Origin: Neisseria subflava
Lineage (GTDB): Bacteria > Pseudomonadota > Gammaproteobacteria > Burkholderiales > Neisseriaceae
Assembly: GCF_024205705.1 (NCBI RefSeq)
Contig: NZ_CP073115.1
Span: forward strand, 1,860,001-1,924,000
Direction of reading: 5' to 3'
DNA: 64,000 nucleotides
Position 1 is the stretch's first letter. Each line of letters opens with the position of its first letter. The translations under genes were made by a program, and so were the position numbers. The notes below the pieces were generated by a model, which was not told the DNA's origin, did not search any database, and worked only from the letters and a program-made list of their open reading frames with translations. Positions 34,768 through 43,686 of the stretch are shown here, piece after piece.

Positions 34768-36051
34768 TTATTTTGCCATTTCTTTGAACACTTCGTGTGC
34801 CACAGCAATGGTTTCGTCAATCAGCTCAGGCGTATGCGCGGCGGAAACAAAACCGGCTTCGTAAGCTGACGGGCCGAATGCGACATTGCGGTCGAGCATA
34901 CCGTGGAAGAAATGTTTGAAACCGTCGATATTGGAACGCGCCATGTCAGCATAGTTTTGCGGCGTATGGCTGGCAAAATACAAACCAAACATACCACCCA
35001 CGCTGTCCGCCGTAAATTCAACGCCATGTGCTTTAGCCGCATCGGCAATACCGTTGGCAAGGCGTTGGGTTAAGGCAGTCAGGTTTTCATAGAAGCCTTC
35101 GCGCTGAATGATTTCCAGCGTTTTCAAACCGGCTGCAACCGCAATCGGATTGCCGGACAATGTACCTGCCTGATACACGCCGCCCAACGGGGAAATACAT
35201 TCCATAATGTCTTTACGGCCGCCGAACGCCGCCAAAGGCATACCGCCGCCGATCACCTTACCCATGGTGGTCAAATCAGGTTTGATGCCGTGCAAAGATT
35301 GCGCGCCGCCCAGCGCCACGCGGAAGCCGGTCATCACTTCATCGTAAATCAACACAGCACCGTGTTTTTCAGTCAATTCGCGCAAGGCTTTGACAAAGGC
35401 TTCAGACGGCCTAACCAGATTCATATTGCCGACAAAAGGCTCCAAAATCACACAGGCAATGTCATTGCCGCTTTGCGCAAAGGCTTCTTCCAGTTGGGCG
35501 ATATTGTTGTATTCAAGTACCAAAGTGTGTTTGGTAAAGTCGGCAGGCACGCCAGCGGAAGAAGGATTGCCAAACGTCAGCAGGCCACTGCCTGCTTTCA
35601 CCAACAGGCTGTCGGAATGGCCGTGGTAGCAGCCTTCAAACTTGATGATTTTGTCGCGGCCGGTAAAACCGCGTGCCAAACGGATAGCGGTCATCGTTGC
35701 TTCCGTACCGGAGCTGACAAGGCGCAGCTGCTCGACGGACGGCATGATTTTAGCGATTTCTTCGGCAATGACAATTTCGCCTTCAGTCGGCGCACCAAAC
35801 GACAAACCGCCCAATGCTGCTTCGCGTACGGCCTCAATGACTTCAGGATGGGCATGGCCGACAATCGCAGGGCCCCAAGAGCCGACATAGTCGGTATAAC
35901 GCGTGCCGTTTTCGTCCCAAACATATGCGCCTTCTGCCTTTTTGATAAAGCGCGGTACGCCGCCGACGCTGCCGAATGCGCGCACAGGAGAGTTCACGCC
36001 GCCGGGAATAATGGCTTTGGCGCGGTTGAACAAGCTTTCATTACGGTTCAT
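34768..36051 (-). CDS. hemL: Glutamate-1-semialdehyde 2,1-aminomutase
   Basis: HemL converts glutamate-1-semialdehyde to 5-aminolevulinate, the precursor of haem. It is a PLP enzyme of the class III aminotransferase fold. The PLP lysine is Lys265 in TTMGKVIGGGMP, the same number as in E. coli. Other marks are GGVNSPVRAF at the N-terminus, GSWGPAIVGHAHP and the SSGTEATMTAIRLAR loop. I chose the ATG at 36051 (427 residues) because the longer frame to 36087 runs into a DUS-like element and has no homology. The next gene is divergent. Confidence 0.95.
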   Translation of the reverse strand: MNRNESLFNRAKAIIPGGVNSPVRAFGSVGGVPRFIKKAEGAYVWDENGTRYTDYVGSWGPAIVGHAHPEVIEAVREAALGGLSFGAPTEGEIVIAEEIAKIMPSVEQLRLVSSGTEATMTAIRLARGFTGRDKIIKFEGCYHGHSDSLLVKAGSGLLTFGNPSSAGVPADFTKHTLVLEYNNIAQLEEAFAQSGNDIACVILEPFVGNMNLVRPSEAFVKALRELTEKHGAVLIYDEVMTGFRVALGGAQSLHGIKPDLTTMGKVIGGGMPLAAFGGRKDIMECISPLGGVYQAGTLSGNPIAVAAGLKTLEIIQREGFYENLTALTQRLANGIADAAKAHGVEFTADSVGGMFGLYFASHTPQNYADMARSNIDGFKHFFHGMLDRNVAFGPSAYEAGFVSAAHTPELIDETIAVAHEVFKEMAK

Positions 36052-36069
36052 AGTCAATTCTTTCGTAAG

Positions 36070-36081
36070 AGGTCGTCTGAA
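36070..36081 (+). repeat. Variant DUS AGGTCGTCTGAA upstream of hemL
   Basis: Exact AGGTCGTCTGAA, differing from the local AG-DUS by T at position 4. This variant is the dialect reported for the mucosa/sicca group. Confidence 0.85.
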
Positions 36082-36203
36082 AATCAAATCGGAGCCATTT
36101 TAACACCAAATCCTTTTCAGACGGCCCAAGCTTCAAAATAAGAATCGGGCGCAAAATCAAAATTATTCTTTAAAAACAAACACTCTATCCACATTTTTCC
36201 TGC

Positions 36204-36215
36204 TTGTGCTATAAT
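36204..36215 (+). promoter_or_regulatory. Extended -10 promoter
   Basis: A TGC TATAAT element ends at 36215. It is a perfect extended -10 about 35 bases before the start of the gene at 36250, which would give a leader of about 28 bases. Confidence 0.5.
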
Positions 36216-36249
36216 CCGCGACCTATTGAAACAATAAAAGAAAAGCATC

Positions 36250-36645
36250 ATGTTACGCGGATTCATACTCAGCCTCGCCCTTTTGGCGTCCTCCCTCGTC
36301 CATGCACAACGCAGCCTGCCTGACGATATGGATGTGGCCGTTTTAAAGACTGTCGATTTGCCTTATCTGAAAGTCAGCAAAGGCGGTTTTTCTTGGACGC
36401 GCCTGCTGACCTTGGGCATTGTGGACGGCAACGCGGCCAAACTGCAAATCACCCGCTTCACCAAAATCCACGATGAAAACGACCGTTTCATTCCGATGGG
36501 CCGCCTGCTGAATCAAACCGGCAAAGCCGTTGCATTCAAATACAACGAAGAAAGCCGCCTCGTCCGCGAAATCTGGATTTTGACCGACGCCGAAGCTGAC
36601 AGATTCATCGAACACGCCAAAAAGCAGAAAAAGGCGGAAGAATAA
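36250..36645 (+). CDS. Uncharacterised exported protein
   Basis: This 131-residue protein is not a family I can name. Residues 1-19 form a signal peptide (MLRGFILSLALLASSLVHA) with likely cleavage before Gln20. The mature part of about 112 residues has no Cys and no second hydrophobic segment, so it should be a soluble periplasmic protein. It ends in a lysine-rich tail (HAKKQKKAEE). It has its own extended -10 promoter, and miaB follows in the same direction after 73 bases. Confidence 0.75.
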   Translation: MLRGFILSLALLASSLVHAQRSLPDDMDVAVLKTVDLPYLKVSKGGFSWTRLLTLGIVDGNAAKLQITRFTKIHDENDRFIPMGRLLNQTGKAVAFKYNEESRLVREIWILTDAEADRFIEHAKKQKKAEE

Positions 36646-36718
36646 TTTTTCAGACGGCCCGAGTATTTCACAGGCCGTTTGAACCCTTTTACAACAAGCA
36701 AGTCAATCAAAACAAACC

Positions 36719-38041
36719 ATGAAAAAAGTATTTATCCGCACCTTCGGGTGCCAAATGAACGAGTACGACAGCGAAAAAATGCTGTCCGTCCTCGCCGAAG
36801 AACACGGCGGCATCGAGCAGGTTACCCAACCTGACGACGCCGACATCATCTTGTTCAATACCTGCTCCGTGCGTGAAAAAGCGCAAGAGAAAGTCTTCTC
36901 CGACTTAGGCCGCGTACGTCCGCTCAAAGAAAAAAATCCCGACCTCATCATCGGCGTTGCCGGCTGCGTTGCCTCTCAAGAAGGCGAAAATATCGTCAAA
37001 CGCGCTCCGTATGTGGACGTGGTTTTCGGTCCGCAAACGCTGCACCGCCTGCCCAAACTCATCGTCGACAAAGAAACCACCGGCCTGTCTCAAATCGACA
37101 TTTCCTTCCCCGAAATCGAGAAATTCGACCACCTGCCGCCTGCGCGCGTAGAAGGCGGTTCGGCATTCATTTCCATTATGGAAGGCTGCTCCAAATACTG
37201 CTCTTACTGCGTCGTCCCTTACACCCGCGGCGAAGAATTCTCCCGCCCACTTAACGACGTATTGACTGAAATTGCCGGTTTGGCGCAACAAGGCGTTAAA
37301 GAAATCAACCTCTTAGGCCAAAACGTCAATGCCTATCGCGGCGAAATGGAAAACGGCGAAATCTGCGACTTTGCCACTTTGTTGCGCATCGTCCACGAAA
37401 TCCCCGGCATCGAACGCCTGCGCTTTACCACCAGCCATCCGCGCGAATTTACCGACGCGATTATCGAGTGCTACCGCGACCTGCCGAAGCTGGTTTCCCA
37501 CCTGCACCTGCCGATTCAAAGCGGTTCCGACCGCGTATTGAGCGCGATGAAACGCGGCTACACCGCCTTGGAATACAAATCCATCATCCGCAAACTGCGC
37601 GCCATCCGTCCTGATTTGTGTCTCAGCTCCGACTTTATCGTCGGCTTCCCGGGCGAGACCGAGCGCGAGTTCGAGCAAACTTTGAAACTGGTGAAAGACA
37701 TTGCCTTCGACTTGAGCTTCGTCTTTATTTACAGTCCGCGCCCTGGCACGCCTGCCGCCAACCTGCACGACGACACGCCGCACGAAGAAAAAGTGCGCCG
37801 CCTCGAAGCTTTGAACGAAGTCATCGAAGCCGAAACCGCGCGCATCAACCAAACCATGATCGGCACGGTTCAACGCTGCTTGGTTGAAGGTATCTCCAAA
37901 AAAGACCCTGACCAACTGCAAGCCCGTACCGCCAACAACCGCGTGGTCAACTTTACCGGCACACCCGACATGATCAACCAAATGATAGATCTGGAAATCA
38001 CCGAAGCCTACACCTTCTCCCTGAAAGGCAAACCGGTATAA
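36719..38041 (+). CDS. miaB: tRNA-2-methylthio-N6-dimethylallyladenosine synthase
   Basis: MiaB adds a methylthio group to i6A37 of tRNAs. It is a radical SAM enzyme with two 4Fe-4S clusters. The N-terminal UPF0004 domain supplies Cys11 (RTFGCQMN), a Cys in NTCSVREKA and one in GVAGCVASQ. The radical SAM cluster binds Cys157, Cys161 and Cys164 in GCSKYCSYCVVPYTRG. A TRAM domain ends the 440-residue protein. It is followed by a DUS hairpin terminator. Confidence 0.96.
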   Translation: MKKVFIRTFGCQMNEYDSEKMLSVLAEEHGGIEQVTQPDDADIILFNTCSVREKAQEKVFSDLGRVRPLKEKNPDLIIGVAGCVASQEGENIVKRAPYVDVVFGPQTLHRLPKLIVDKETTGLSQIDISFPEIEKFDHLPPARVEGGSAFISIMEGCSKYCSYCVVPYTRGEEFSRPLNDVLTEIAGLAQQGVKEINLLGQNVNAYRGEMENGEICDFATLLRIVHEIPGIERLRFTTSHPREFTDAIIECYRDLPKLVSHLHLPIQSGSDRVLSAMKRGYTALEYKSIIRKLRAIRPDLCLSSDFIVGFPGETEREFEQTLKLVKDIAFDLSFVFIYSPRPGTPAANLHDDTPHEEKVRRLEALNEVIEAETARINQTMIGTVQRCLVEGISKKDPDQLQARTANNRVVNFTGTPDMINQMIDLEITEAYTFSLKGKPV

Positions 38042-38053
38042 GCACACACAAAC

Positions 38054-38086
38054 AAAGGCCGTCTGAAACTGTTCAGACGGCCTTTA
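38054..38086 (+). terminator. DUS hairpin after miaB
   Basis: Exact AG-DUS at 38056-38067 and complement at 38072-38083 with a four-base loop and flanking A/T pairs. Confidence 0.8.
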
Positions 38087-38270
38087 TCTTGGTTCGGCCC
38101 GGCATTATCTGATTCATGTATTTTTATTACCCGAACAAAAGGCTTTTCAGTATAATACCGCCCGAAAATTCCCTTATCTGTTGAGAAGTTAAGGCCAAAA
38201 ACCAAACTTTTTGCAGACCAATCCGACGATGCCGTCCCGCAAGCGGCTTTCCCAAAAGGAATATTTTTAA

Positions 38271-39581
38271 ATGAGTTCTTCAAATCAAAGCGTTTTGGAA
38301 CGATTGTTCAACCTGAGTGCCAATCAGACCAACGTCCGCACTGAAATCATGGCCGGTTTGACCACCTTCCTCGCCATGTGTTACATCATCATCGTCAACC
38401 CCCTGATTTTGGGCGAAACCGGCATGGATATGGGCGCAGTATTTGTGGCCACCTGTATCGCTTCCGCCATCGGCTGTTTCGTGATGGGTTTTGTCGGCAA
38501 CTACCCGATCGCCCTCGCGCCGGGCATGGGCTTGAACGCCTACTTTACCTTTGCCGTCGTCAAAGGCATGGGCGTGGACTGGCGTGTGGCTTTGGGTGCC
38601 GTTTTCATTTCAGGCATCATTTTTATCCTGTTCAGCTTCTTTAAAGTGCGTGAAATGCTGGTCAACGCCCTGCCTATGGGCTTGAAAATGTCGATTGCCG
38701 CAGGTATCGGCCTCTTCTTGGCATTGATTGCGCTCAAAGGCGCAGGCGTGATTGTGGCCAATCCTGCCACATTGGTCGGTTTGGGCGACATCCACCAGCC
38801 TACCGCCCTGCTGGCTATGGCAGGCTTTGTGATGGTAGTTGCACTTGGCCATTTCCGCGTCAAAGGCTCCATCATCATTACCATTCTGACGCTGACCGCT
38901 ATCTCCACCATCTTGGGCTTGAGCGAGTTCAAAGGCGTGGTCGGCGAAGTTCCGAGCATTGCACCAACCTTCATGCAGATGGACTTTAAAGGCTTGTTCA
39001 CCGTCAGCATGGTCAGCGTGATTTTTGTATTCTTCCTGGTTGACCTGTTTGACTCTACCGGCACATTGGTCGGCGTTTCCCACCGCGCAGGCCTGTTGCA
39101 AGACGGCAAACTGCCACGTTTGAAACGCGCCCTGCTTGCCGACTCTACCGCCATTATCGCAGGCGCCGCCTTGGGTACTTCTTCCACTACCCCTTACGTT
39201 GAAAGCGCGGCAGGCGTTTCTGCCGGCGGCCGTACCGGCCTGACTGCCGTTACCGTCGGCGTACTGATGCTGGCCTGTCTGATTTTCTCCCCGCTGGTTC
39301 AAAGCATTCCTGCATTCGCTACCGCACCCGCCCTGCTCTATGTTGGCGCGCAAATGTTGCGCAGCGCGCGTGAAATCGATTGGGACGACATGACCGAAGC
39401 CGCACCGGCATTCCTGACCATCGTCTTCATGCCGTTTACCTACTCGATTGCCGACGGTATTGCGTTTGGCTTTATCAGCTACGCACTCATCAAACTCTTG
39501 TGCAACCGCACTCAAGACGTACCGCCTATGGTATGGATTGTCGCCGTGTTGTGGGCACTGAAATTCTGGTTCTTAGGTTAA
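38271..39581 (+). CDS. Purine permease, AzgA-like NCS2 family
   Basis: This 436-residue transporter belongs to the AzgA branch of the NCS2 family, which imports hypoxanthine, guanine or adenine with protons. It has about 12-14 hydrophobic segments. Diagnostic stretches are TEIMAGLTTFLAMCYIIIVNP, ALAPGMGLNAYFTF, the LVDLFDSTGTLVGVSHRAG loop and GTSSTTPYVESAAGVSAGGRTGLTA. Precise base specificity is not visible. A TATAAT at 38151 could be its -10. No purine riboswitch is present upstream. Confidence 0.9.
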   Translation: MSSSNQSVLERLFNLSANQTNVRTEIMAGLTTFLAMCYIIIVNPLILGETGMDMGAVFVATCIASAIGCFVMGFVGNYPIALAPGMGLNAYFTFAVVKGMGVDWRVALGAVFISGIIFILFSFFKVREMLVNALPMGLKMSIAAGIGLFLALIALKGAGVIVANPATLVGLGDIHQPTALLAMAGFVMVVALGHFRVKGSIIITILTLTAISTILGLSEFKGVVGEVPSIAPTFMQMDFKGLFTVSMVSVIFVFFLVDLFDSTGTLVGVSHRAGLLQDGKLPRLKRALLADSTAIIAGAALGTSSTTPYVESAAGVSAGGRTGLTAVTVGVLMLACLIFSPLVQSIPAFATAPALLYVGAQMLRSAREIDWDDMTEAAPAFLTIVFMPFTYSIADGIAFGFISYALIKLLCNRTQDVPPMVWIVAVLWALKFWFLG

Positions 39582-39594
39582 GCCGTTCAAAAGA

Positions 39595-39629
39595 ACAGGC
39601 CGTCTGAAAAGTTTTCAGACGGCCTGTTT
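39595..39629. terminator. Bidirectional DUS hairpin between convergent genes
   Basis: Exact AG-DUS at 39597-39608 and complement at 39614-39625, with AACAG/CTGTT flanks. It lies between the stops of the permease gene (plus) and the lipoprotein gene (minus) and can serve both. Confidence 0.85.
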
Positions 39630-39663
39630 TATTTTACCCAGCGTTTAAAGCTGTCGGCAAAGA

Positions 39664-40221
39664 TTATTTTTTCACTTTTTTAGCAGCTGGTTTAGCGGCA
39701 GCTTTCGCACCTTTGTCCAATGCGCAGAAGCGGGTAACGATTTGATCAACCACTTCTTGTTTGCCGTTTACTTCGGTAGTACCGCGGATAGTCAGCATGT
39801 TGCCGTCAACTTTGTCTACGTTGGCTGCAGTAGCTGCTTCAGCAACCCAAGCGACATTACCGCCCCAGAATGCGTTTACATCTTTGCTGCTGTCAGTGAT
39901 ACGGAACAGGTTTTCAGTTAATTGGCCTTTGTATTTTACTTGTGCAGCAACAACTTCGTTGCCTTTGAAGCCGTACATTACGCTCAGAGGCTCTTTGCCG
40001 TCTTTACCGCATTTGTAGTGAACTTCTTTAGTACCGTCGATAGAGTCTACTTTCAAAGTATTAGGCACTGGAGCTTGAGCTTGTTGAGCCTGAGCTTGAG
40101 TTTGTTGTTGCGCAGTAGGCGCAGCTTTAGCTTCAGGTTTGGCTTTAGAACCGCTGCTACATGCAGTCAGGGCAACAGCCGCCAAAACGGCAGGAACGAT
40201 TAATTTAACATTCATATTCAT
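39664..40221 (-). CDS. Acp/MliC-like lipoprotein
   Basis: This 185-residue lipoprotein has a signal peptide ending in LTAC, with lipidated Cys21. An Ala/Gln-rich linker with several AQ repeats follows at residues about 35-55. The globular part begins VHYKCGKDGKEPLSVMYGFKG and ends with VTRFC, so two Cys could form the disulfide seen in MliC-type lysozyme inhibitors and the Neisseria adhesin complex protein, to which it shows a similar pattern. A lysine/alanine tail (AAKPAAKKVKK) closes it. I chose the ATG at 40221, which has GGGAG seven bases before it. The functional assignment is an inference from pattern only. Confidence 0.7.
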   Translation of the reverse strand: MNMNVKLIVPAVLAAVALTACSSGSKAKPEAKAAPTAQQQTQAQAQQAQAPVPNTLKVDSIDGTKEVHYKCGKDGKEPLSVMYGFKGNEVVAAQVKYKGQLTENLFRITDSSKDVNAFWGGNVAWVAEAATAANVDKVDGNMLTIRGTTEVNGKQEVVDQIVTRFCALDKGAKAAAKPAAKKVKK

Positions 40222-40573
40222 AATTGACTCCCAAATGGTTTCAATAAAAAACCGGCAAACGCCGGCTGACATTTACACATTAACAGAGATATTCCGTCTT
40301 GTCTTTATCTCAGACGGCATTTTTTAAGAAAAGTTCAAATAAATATTTTTATTTTCTAAAATCAAGAAATTATAAATATGAAATCATGTAAATTCAGGTT
40401 TAGGAACTCTTAAGATGAATACTGTTGTCAATAAATCGGGTTTTGACAATGGTAAAATGAGATTGAAAAGCGCATAGAGATGACAAAATTCAGGGCAATT
40501 GATTTTACACACTTCTGTCTCTTGAGTTGCTGAGCATTTCAGACGGCCTTAGAACACAAACAGTAAATGCAAT
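40222..40573. other. Intergenic region between the lipoprotein gene and the tRNAs
   Basis: There is no gene here. It is strongly AT-rich around 40330-40380. TTGTCAA at 40425-40431 and TTGACAA at 40443-40449 form an inverted repeat with an 11-base spacer that could be an operator. A reverse AG-DUS lies near 40540. Confidence 0.45.
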
Positions 40574-40609
40574 AAAAAAACGCAATCTGAAACAGATTGC
40601 GTTTTTTTT
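40574..40609 (-). terminator. Terminator of the tRNA-Arg/tRNA-Glu unit
   Basis: CGCAATCTG and CAGATTGCG pair around AAA, flanked by seven A residues and eight T residues, so it can act in both directions. It is seven bases past the CCA end of tRNA-Glu. Confidence 0.9.
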
Positions 40610-40615
40610 GAAAAC

Positions 40616-40690
40616 TGGCACGCCCACGGGGAATCGAACCCCGGTTACCGCCGTGAAAGGGCGATGTCCTAACCGCTAGACGATGGGCGC
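40616..40690 (-). tRNA. tRNA-Glu (anticodon UUC)
   Basis: Read on the minus strand it folds as a cloverleaf: acceptor GCGCCCA, D-loop with AGCGGTTAGG, anticodon loop CTTTCAC giving UUC, T-arm GGGGTTCGATTCCCC, and encoded CCA. The sequence is close to E. coli tRNA-Glu. Confidence 0.95.
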
Positions 40691-40702
40691 GGATAAATCT
40701 TG

Positions 40703-40779
40703 TGGCGCACCCGGAGCGATTCGAACGCCCGACCCTCTGGTTCGTAGCCAGATACTCTATCCAACTGAGCTACGGGTGC
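40703..40779 (-). tRNA. tRNA-Arg (anticodon ACG)
   Basis: The minus strand gives acceptor GCACCCG, D-arm GCTCAGTTGGATAGAGT, anticodon loop CTACGAA with ACG (read as ICG after deamination), T-arm with GTTCGAATC, and encoded CCA. It is 12 bases upstream of tRNA-Glu, in one transcript. Confidence 0.95.
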
Positions 40780-40911
40780 ATCCTCATCACTTCGCAAGTG
40801 CGTTGTGAATCAAGAAGACCGAATGATATAGGCTTTACTAAAGCCTGTCTACTCTTTTCACAGAAACTTTTTATATTTTTATTTAACCAATTGAAGTTAA
40901 ACAATATAAAA

Positions 40912-42270
40912 TTAACGTAAAATCCCTACTCCTGACAAATCCTGCGCCATTTTAGCGGCGGAGTTATCGGTCATGCCGCCGACAAAATCCAAAATCTTCA
41001 TATAGGCCTGATACAGACTGTCTTCAGGAAGAATCGGATTGTGCTTTTTCAATAATTCCAACGCCAAAGACTGACGCGTTGCTAACTGTTTTTCTGCAAT
41101 CAGGGCATAGGCGGCAGGGACGAGCAAATCTAAGATGGAGCCTAAGCATGGGAACGTGGCAATCTCGGTCAAGAGCTTGGTGTGATGGCGGAAAATCCGT
41201 GTTTGTGCCAATTCTTTCGCTTTTGCCAAAGTGTTTTGCACTTGCGGGCTGCACAGAGCAAGCAGGTCTTTGCCTTTGAATGTTCCGTCCAACAAGTCGG
41301 ACTGATGCAGCATAAAGGTTTGCGCGACATCATCAATCGCCTTGCCGATCGCAATGCCGCGCAACATGGCGCAACGCTGACGGCTGGAGCTGGCGTGCCA
41401 TGCGCTTTCGGCAAAGGTCAGCTCGGACAAAATACTTTCTACTTCCGTATCCGTGAGCAAATCCAATTCGACGGCATCTTCCAAATCCAGCAAGGCATAG
41501 CAAATATCGTCGGCAGCCTCCATCAAATAAGACAAAGGATGGCGCGCCCAGCTGTCTACTCCCGCGGAAACCAGCCCCAATTCGTCGGCAACTTGACGGA
41601 TAAACGGCAACTCGGTTTGATAAATATTGAATTTCTTTCTGCCGTTTGGATGTTGCGTTGTCCACGGATACTTCAGCAATGCGCCGATGGCTGCCGCAGT
41701 CAGGCGCATTCCGCCTGCCTCCGGATACATTTCAAGGCTGGCGACGATACGCAGGCTATGCGCATTGCCTTCATAGGTTTGAATATCGTTGCGTTCCGCT
41801 TCGTTTAATGTGTTCAGATAAATTTGATGTTCAGGCCGTCTGAACCAATCACGCAAAGCATCTTCGCCGGTATGGCCAAACGGCGGATTGCCCAAATCAT
41901 GAGCCAAACAGGCAACCTGCACCACGGCACCAATATCGCTGGGCGTATTGCCCTGCGGCAGAAAACCGCCGTTATGCAACATCACGCCCACGCGGTTGCC
42001 CAAGCTCCTGCCCACGCTGGCAACTTCAACGCTGTGCGTCAGGCGGTTGTGCGTCAAGTCATGTTGCGCCAGCGGATGCACCTGTGTTTTACGGCCAAGG
42101 CGGCGGAAGGCTCCGGAAAAAACAACCCGGTCGTAGTCGATGTGAAAATCCGTACGCAAGGCATCGGCACCTTCTTGAGTCGAAGGGGTAACGGTCGGCA
42201 CGATTTCGCCGTTTTTAGTACGGAAGCGTTGGGTGGATAATAAGTTTTGCCAATTCATTCGGATGGTCAT
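40912..42270 (-). CDS. dgt: dGTPase-like HD-domain triphosphohydrolase
   Basis: The product hydrolyses dGTP or other dNTPs to the nucleoside and triphosphate. The 452-residue protein carries the HD signature: HSVEVASVGRSLGNRVG, then the metal-binding CLAHDLGNPPFGHTGEDALRDW, and a third segment AADDICYALLDLEDAVELD. The opening FRTKNGEIVPTVT and RRLGRKTQVHPL is typical of Dgt-like proteins. AGGA lies six bases before the ATG at 42270, which favours it over the Met four codons later. It lies downstream of rho, separated by a DUS hairpin. Confidence 0.9.
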   Translation of the reverse strand: MTIRMNWQNLLSTQRFRTKNGEIVPTVTPSTQEGADALRTDFHIDYDRVVFSGAFRRLGRKTQVHPLAQHDLTHNRLTHSVEVASVGRSLGNRVGVMLHNGGFLPQGNTPSDIGAVVQVACLAHDLGNPPFGHTGEDALRDWFRRPEHQIYLNTLNEAERNDIQTYEGNAHSLRIVASLEMYPEAGGMRLTAAAIGALLKYPWTTQHPNGRKKFNIYQTELPFIRQVADELGLVSAGVDSWARHPLSYLMEAADDICYALLDLEDAVELDLLTDTEVESILSELTFAESAWHASSSRQRCAMLRGIAIGKAIDDVAQTFMLHQSDLLDGTFKGKDLLALCSPQVQNTLAKAKELAQTRIFRHHTKLLTEIATFPCLGSILDLLVPAAYALIAEKQLATRQSLALELLKKHNPILPEDSLYQAYMKILDFVGGMTDNSAAKMAQDLSGVGILR

Positions 42271-42290
42271 AAAGGTTCCTCAAGCAAAGT

Positions 42291-42323
42291 AAAGGCCGTC
42301 TGAAACATATTCAGACGGCCTTA
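42291..42323 (-). terminator. DUS hairpin after rho
   Basis: Exact AG-DUS at 42293-42304 and complement at 42310-42321 with flanking A/T pairs. It starts four bases past the rho stop and precedes dgt. Confidence 0.8.
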
Positions 42324-42326
42324 TGC

Positions 42327-43586
42327 TTATTTACCGCGCATCAATTCAAAGAAATCGTCGTTATTTTTAGAGTCTTTGAGTTTGCCCACCAAAAACTCGG
42401 TCGCTTCGATTTCGTCCATAGGATGCAGGAATTTGCGCAAGAGCCACATGCGTTGCAACTGATCGTTCGGCACCAGCAATTCTTCGCGGCGCGTACCGGA
42501 TTTATTGATACTAATGGCCGGGAACAGGCGTTTTTCGGCCATACGGCGGTCAAGGTGCAATTCCATATTGCCCGTGCCTTTGAACTCTTCGTAAATCACG
42601 TCGTCCATGCGGCTACCGGTTTCAACAAGCGCTGTCGCAATAATGGTAAGCGAACCGCCCTCTTCCACATTACGCGCTGCGCCGAAGAAGCGTTTCGGAC
42701 GGTGCAAGGCGTTGGCATCGACACCGCCGGTCAAGATTTTGCCCGAAGTCGGCACAACGGTATTGTAGGCGCGCGCCAAACGGGTAATCGAATCCAGCAG
42801 GATGACCACGTCTTTTTTGTGTTCAACCATACGTTTGGCTTTTTCAATCACCATCTCGGCCACTTGTACATGGCGTTGCGCCGGTTCATCAAACGTAGAG
42901 GAAACGACTTCGCCGCGTACAGAACGGCTCATTTCGGTCACTTCTTCCGGACGCTCGTCAATCAACAGGACAATCAGCTCGACATCGGGATAATTGGCGG
43001 TAATAGCGTGGGCAATGTTTTGCAACATCACGGTCTTACCGGTTTTAGGCGGCGCCACCAACAATGCACGTTGGCCTTTACCGATTGGGGAAACCAAGTC
43101 GATAGCGCGGCCGGTCAGATTCTCTTCGGCTTTGATGTCGCGCTCAAGTTTGAATTGTTCGGTTGGGAATAAAGGCGTGAGGTTTTCAAAGAGGATTTTG
43201 TGTTTGCAGACTTCAGGCTGATCGCCGTTGATGGTATCGAGGCGGACAAGTGCGAAATAGCGTTCGTTGTCTTTAGGTACGCGCACGCTGCCTTCGATGG
43301 TGTCACCGGTGTGCAGATTGAAGCGGCGGATTTGCGTGGGCGAAACATAAATATCGTCAGGACCGGCAAGGTAAGAAGTATCTGCGCTGCGCAGGAAACC
43401 GAAGCCGTCGGGCAGGATTTCGAGTGTGCCGGAACAGGTAAAGCTGACATTTTGCTTCATCATCTGGCGGACGATGGCAAAAACGAGGTCTTGTTTGCGG
43501 AAACGGTTGGCGTTTTCAATGCCATGTTCTTCTGCCATTTCCAAGAGTTTGGAAATGTGGAGGGTTTGGAGTTCTGAAACGTGCAT
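42327..43586 (-). CDS. rho: Transcription termination factor Rho
   Basis: Rho is the hexameric RNA-dependent ATPase helicase that ends untranslated transcripts. The 419-residue protein has the N-terminal MHVSELQTLHISKLLEMAEEHGIEN domain, the RNA-binding cold-shock fold (GFGFLRS, YVSPTQIRRF), Walker A APPKTGKT, Walker B VVILLDSITRLARAYN and the R-loop region. It has no long insertion. The promoter has consensus spacing and gives a leader of about 95 bases. Confidence 0.97.
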   Translation of the reverse strand: MHVSELQTLHISKLLEMAEEHGIENANRFRKQDLVFAIVRQMMKQNVSFTCSGTLEILPDGFGFLRSADTSYLAGPDDIYVSPTQIRRFNLHTGDTIEGSVRVPKDNERYFALVRLDTINGDQPEVCKHKILFENLTPLFPTEQFKLERDIKAEENLTGRAIDLVSPIGKGQRALLVAPPKTGKTVMLQNIAHAITANYPDVELIVLLIDERPEEVTEMSRSVRGEVVSSTFDEPAQRHVQVAEMVIEKAKRMVEHKKDVVILLDSITRLARAYNTVVPTSGKILTGGVDANALHRPKRFFGAARNVEEGGSLTIIATALVETGSRMDDVIYEEFKGTGNMELHLDRRMAEKRLFPAISINKSGTRREELLVPNDQLQRMWLLRKFLHPMDEIEATEFLVGKLKDSKNNDDFFELMRGK

Positions 43587-43686
43587 AGTATTGATATATT
43601 TTGAATAGTATCAGAGAGATGGCACAAAGGCCGTCTGAAAGTATGAAATCGTGCCGCAGGATACGGTAGATTTTTGAGAAAGTTGA

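Noticed and set aside
38086..38270. Purine riboswitch before the AzgA-like permease
   Set aside because: The conserved loop sequences of the purine aptamer are absent.
40829..40846. Terminator after dgt
   Set aside because: AGGCTTT and AAAGCCT form a perfect 7-bp stem, but no T run follows in the direction of dgt.
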